This document shows positions 62,680-64,000 of a stretch of 64,000 bases of DNA, piece after piece (position 1 is the stretch's first letter; each line of letters begins with the position of its first letter). Where the stretch lies: NCBI RefSeq assembly GCF_009665255.1, contig NZ_CP035686.1, positions 2,112,001 through 2,176,000 of the forward strand, in the 5' to 3' direction. Source of the DNA: Vibrio metoecus (GTDB lineage Bacteria > Pseudomonadota > Gammaproteobacteria > Enterobacterales > Vibrionaceae). The notes below the pieces were generated by a model, which ran no database searches, had not been told where the DNA came from, and saw only the letters and a program-made list of their open reading frames with translations. Made by a program: the position numbers and the translations under genes.

Positions 62680-64000
62680 CTATTTAAATGTGGTGCCAAT
62701 AATGAAATAGATCGAGTCATAATTCTGTTCGGTACGCCCATACCCAAACATAATCGGTCCAATCGGTGAGTTGACTCCAGCAAAGACTGAACCCGCGGCA
62801 TATAAGGGTGCGTCTTGCAAACTCAGGTTGGTATCTGACCATACGCCGCCATATTCTATCGAAGCACCGAGGTAAACCGGCGAGGTGAACATTCCGAAAT
62901 CATTATCAAACCAACGGTAGCGGTAAACCAAATTTCCGTACACTTTGTTTTGACCTATCAAGCTATTACGCGGGATGCCAGACAAATTAAGAAAACCCCC
63001 GATACTTTTCGGGTCGATCGGGGTCGATGAGTGCTTACTTTTCACCACACCAAGATCAAGATTTGCGACTAAAGTATGGCGCGAAATGGTCTGCGCAGCG
63101 ACAAATCGTCCGGAAAGTTCGTACACCGTATCTGAAGAGAGCGCATCATTCGACAGTGGATTACTACCCTCAAAGCTGTCTCTGGAGATCAGATATTCCA
63201 AATCAAAATAGATACCTTGTTGTGGCAAGCTGAAATCATCCAAAGTGTCGTGTCGATAATCGAAAAATACTCCACGCCGATTAAATGAAAAATCGCCAAA
63301 TGCTGGTAAGGAGGATGCTTGCCCATTGCCCTTACTGTAGCGTGTGCCGAGTTTGATTTCTCGCCACAACTCAATTTGATAACCGAGTGCAATCTCCCCT
63401 ATCCACTCTGAATAGGTGATCGGTAAGTAATTTTCGGTCGCACTGAGTGACGTATCTTCAAATCCAGCAATCGGGGCATTGCGTCGTTCATTACTGTAAC
63501 GCAGCGAAGCCGTAGTAAAGGTTTTTTGTCCCGATAGCAAAGGAGAATAGAGTTCTGCTTCAATCAGTTTGTCGGTTCCCATATCCATATTGAGAGCCAA
63601 TTCCGCACCATGCGAATTGATGTCGGTAAAATTGGTAGAAACTCCCAAAGCATATTGGCTTTCGGTTTCAAAATCATCTTCCAGAAAGAAGCGAAAGTTA
63701 ACGTAATTCGGCCCCCACGACTTTTCGCGAACATCGATCACTAGCTGTTCTGTGTCTTGTTGCTGCTCGTATTGATAGCGCACCAGCTCGAACCGATCTA
63801 ACGCATAAAGATCTTCGATACTGGTTTCAATCTCTTCGGTGCTGAGCTTTTGCGCGGGTTCTAAATTGAGTCGGTTCAGTAATAGCAGATCGCTGTAGTG
63901 GGTATTGTTTTGCAGAACAATTTCGTCAACTTTAACATTATCACCATAACGCAACGTTTTACGGCGTTCTTCTTTGGCATCTATGTAGTTTTGGTATTGT
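62680..64000 (-). CDS. Patatin-type phospholipase / surface antigen protein, C-terminal part
   Basis: The frame stays open to base 64000, so the N-terminus lies outside the window; 440 codons are visible. The seen part has one POTRA-like domain (VDEIVLQNNTHYSDLLLLNR...ALDRFELVRY) and a bacterial-surface-antigen barrel ending in TTFK, typical of Omp85-like proteins. Gene family and size suggest a PlpD-like autotransporter with an N-terminal patatin lipase, but that domain is not visible here. The TTG near 63954 is an internal Leu codon. The 264 bases to acnB hold no gene that I can support. Confidence 0.82.
   Translation of the reverse strand, partial: QYQNYIDAKEERRKTLRYGDNVKVDEIVLQNNTHYSDLLLLNRLNLEPAQKLSTEEIETSIEDLYALDRFELVRYQYEQQQDTEQLVIDVREKSWGPNYVNFRFFLEDDFETESQYALGVSTNFTDINSHGAELALNMDMGTDKLIEAELYSPLLSGQKTFTTASLRYSNERRNAPIAGFEDTSLSATENYLPITYSEWIGEIALGYQIELWREIKLGTRYSKGNGQASSLPAFGDFSFNRRGVFFDYRHDTLDDFSLPQQGIYFDLEYLISRDSFEGSNPLSNDALSSDTVYELSGRFVAAQTISRHTLVANLDLGVVKSKHSSTPIDPKSIGGFLNLSGIPRNSLIGQNKVYGNLVYRYRWFDNDFGMFTSPVYLGASIEYGGVWSDTNLSLQDAPLYAAGSVFAGVNSPIGPIMFGYGRTEQNYDSIYFIIGTTFK

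Noticed and set aside
62568..62801. 77-codon minus-strand frame overlapping the end of the surface-antigen gene
   Set aside because: It is out of frame with the barrel, has no ribosome site and lies mostly over a real gene.

Overview
The window is a chromosomal segment of a Vibrio of the V. cholerae / V. mimicus group. Gene order and protein sequences match, as I remember it, the V. cholerae chromosome 1 block VC0603-VC0653 read in reverse. Supporting marks are an OmpU-type porin, the ChiS/chitobiose cluster, the metY-rimP-nusA-infB-rbfA-truB-rpsO-pnp operon, and a VexEF-type RND pump. The OmpU sequence differs clearly from the pandemic form I remember, so this is probably an environmental strain or a close sister species. 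No insertion sequences, phage, CRISPR arrays or integron repeats were seen.

Layout. 1-1281: end of ubiU and all of ubiV (anaerobic ubiquinone hydroxylation). 1340-3124: a MarR repressor and MATE exporter pair with two related candidate operators. 3222-13633: nlpI (frameshifted here), pnp, rpsO, truB, rbfA, infB, nusA, rimP and the initiator and Leu(GAG) tRNAs, all on the minus strand (translation and RNA decay). 13660-20152: secG, glmM, folP, ftsH, rlmE, yhbY, greA. 20153-26000: ompU with a long AT-rich control region, then dacB, tyrS and an M23 endopeptidase. 26019-34710: RND pump vexEF, erpA, hemL, a 38-residue Cys-rich membrane protein, an AI-2E permease and rsmC.

34918-53498 is the chitin-oligosaccharide system. 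ChiS, a hybrid sensor kinase, is followed by a 680-base control region and then a long plus-strand operon. The operon encodes the periplasmic binding protein, a five-part ABC importer, a GH9 glucosaminidase, a GlcNAc kinase, a GH20 hexosaminidase, a GH94 chitobiose phosphorylase and a sugar-phosphate mutase. Imported (GlcNAc)2 can be hydrolysed (GH20, then kinase) or phosphorolysed (GH94, then mutase); both routes end at GlcNAc-6-P. GH9 deals with deacetylated ends.

53617-64000: the Fur-type ferric importer fbpABC, the glnK-amt ammonium module with a sigma-54 promoter, yacL, acnB and the barrel part of a patatin/surface-antigen protein cut by the window end. The most useful second looks are the nlpI frameshift, the MarR operator pair, the dyad repeats and structured leader upstream of the chitin operon, the small Cys-rich protein, and the terminator that doubles as a candidate NtrC site.
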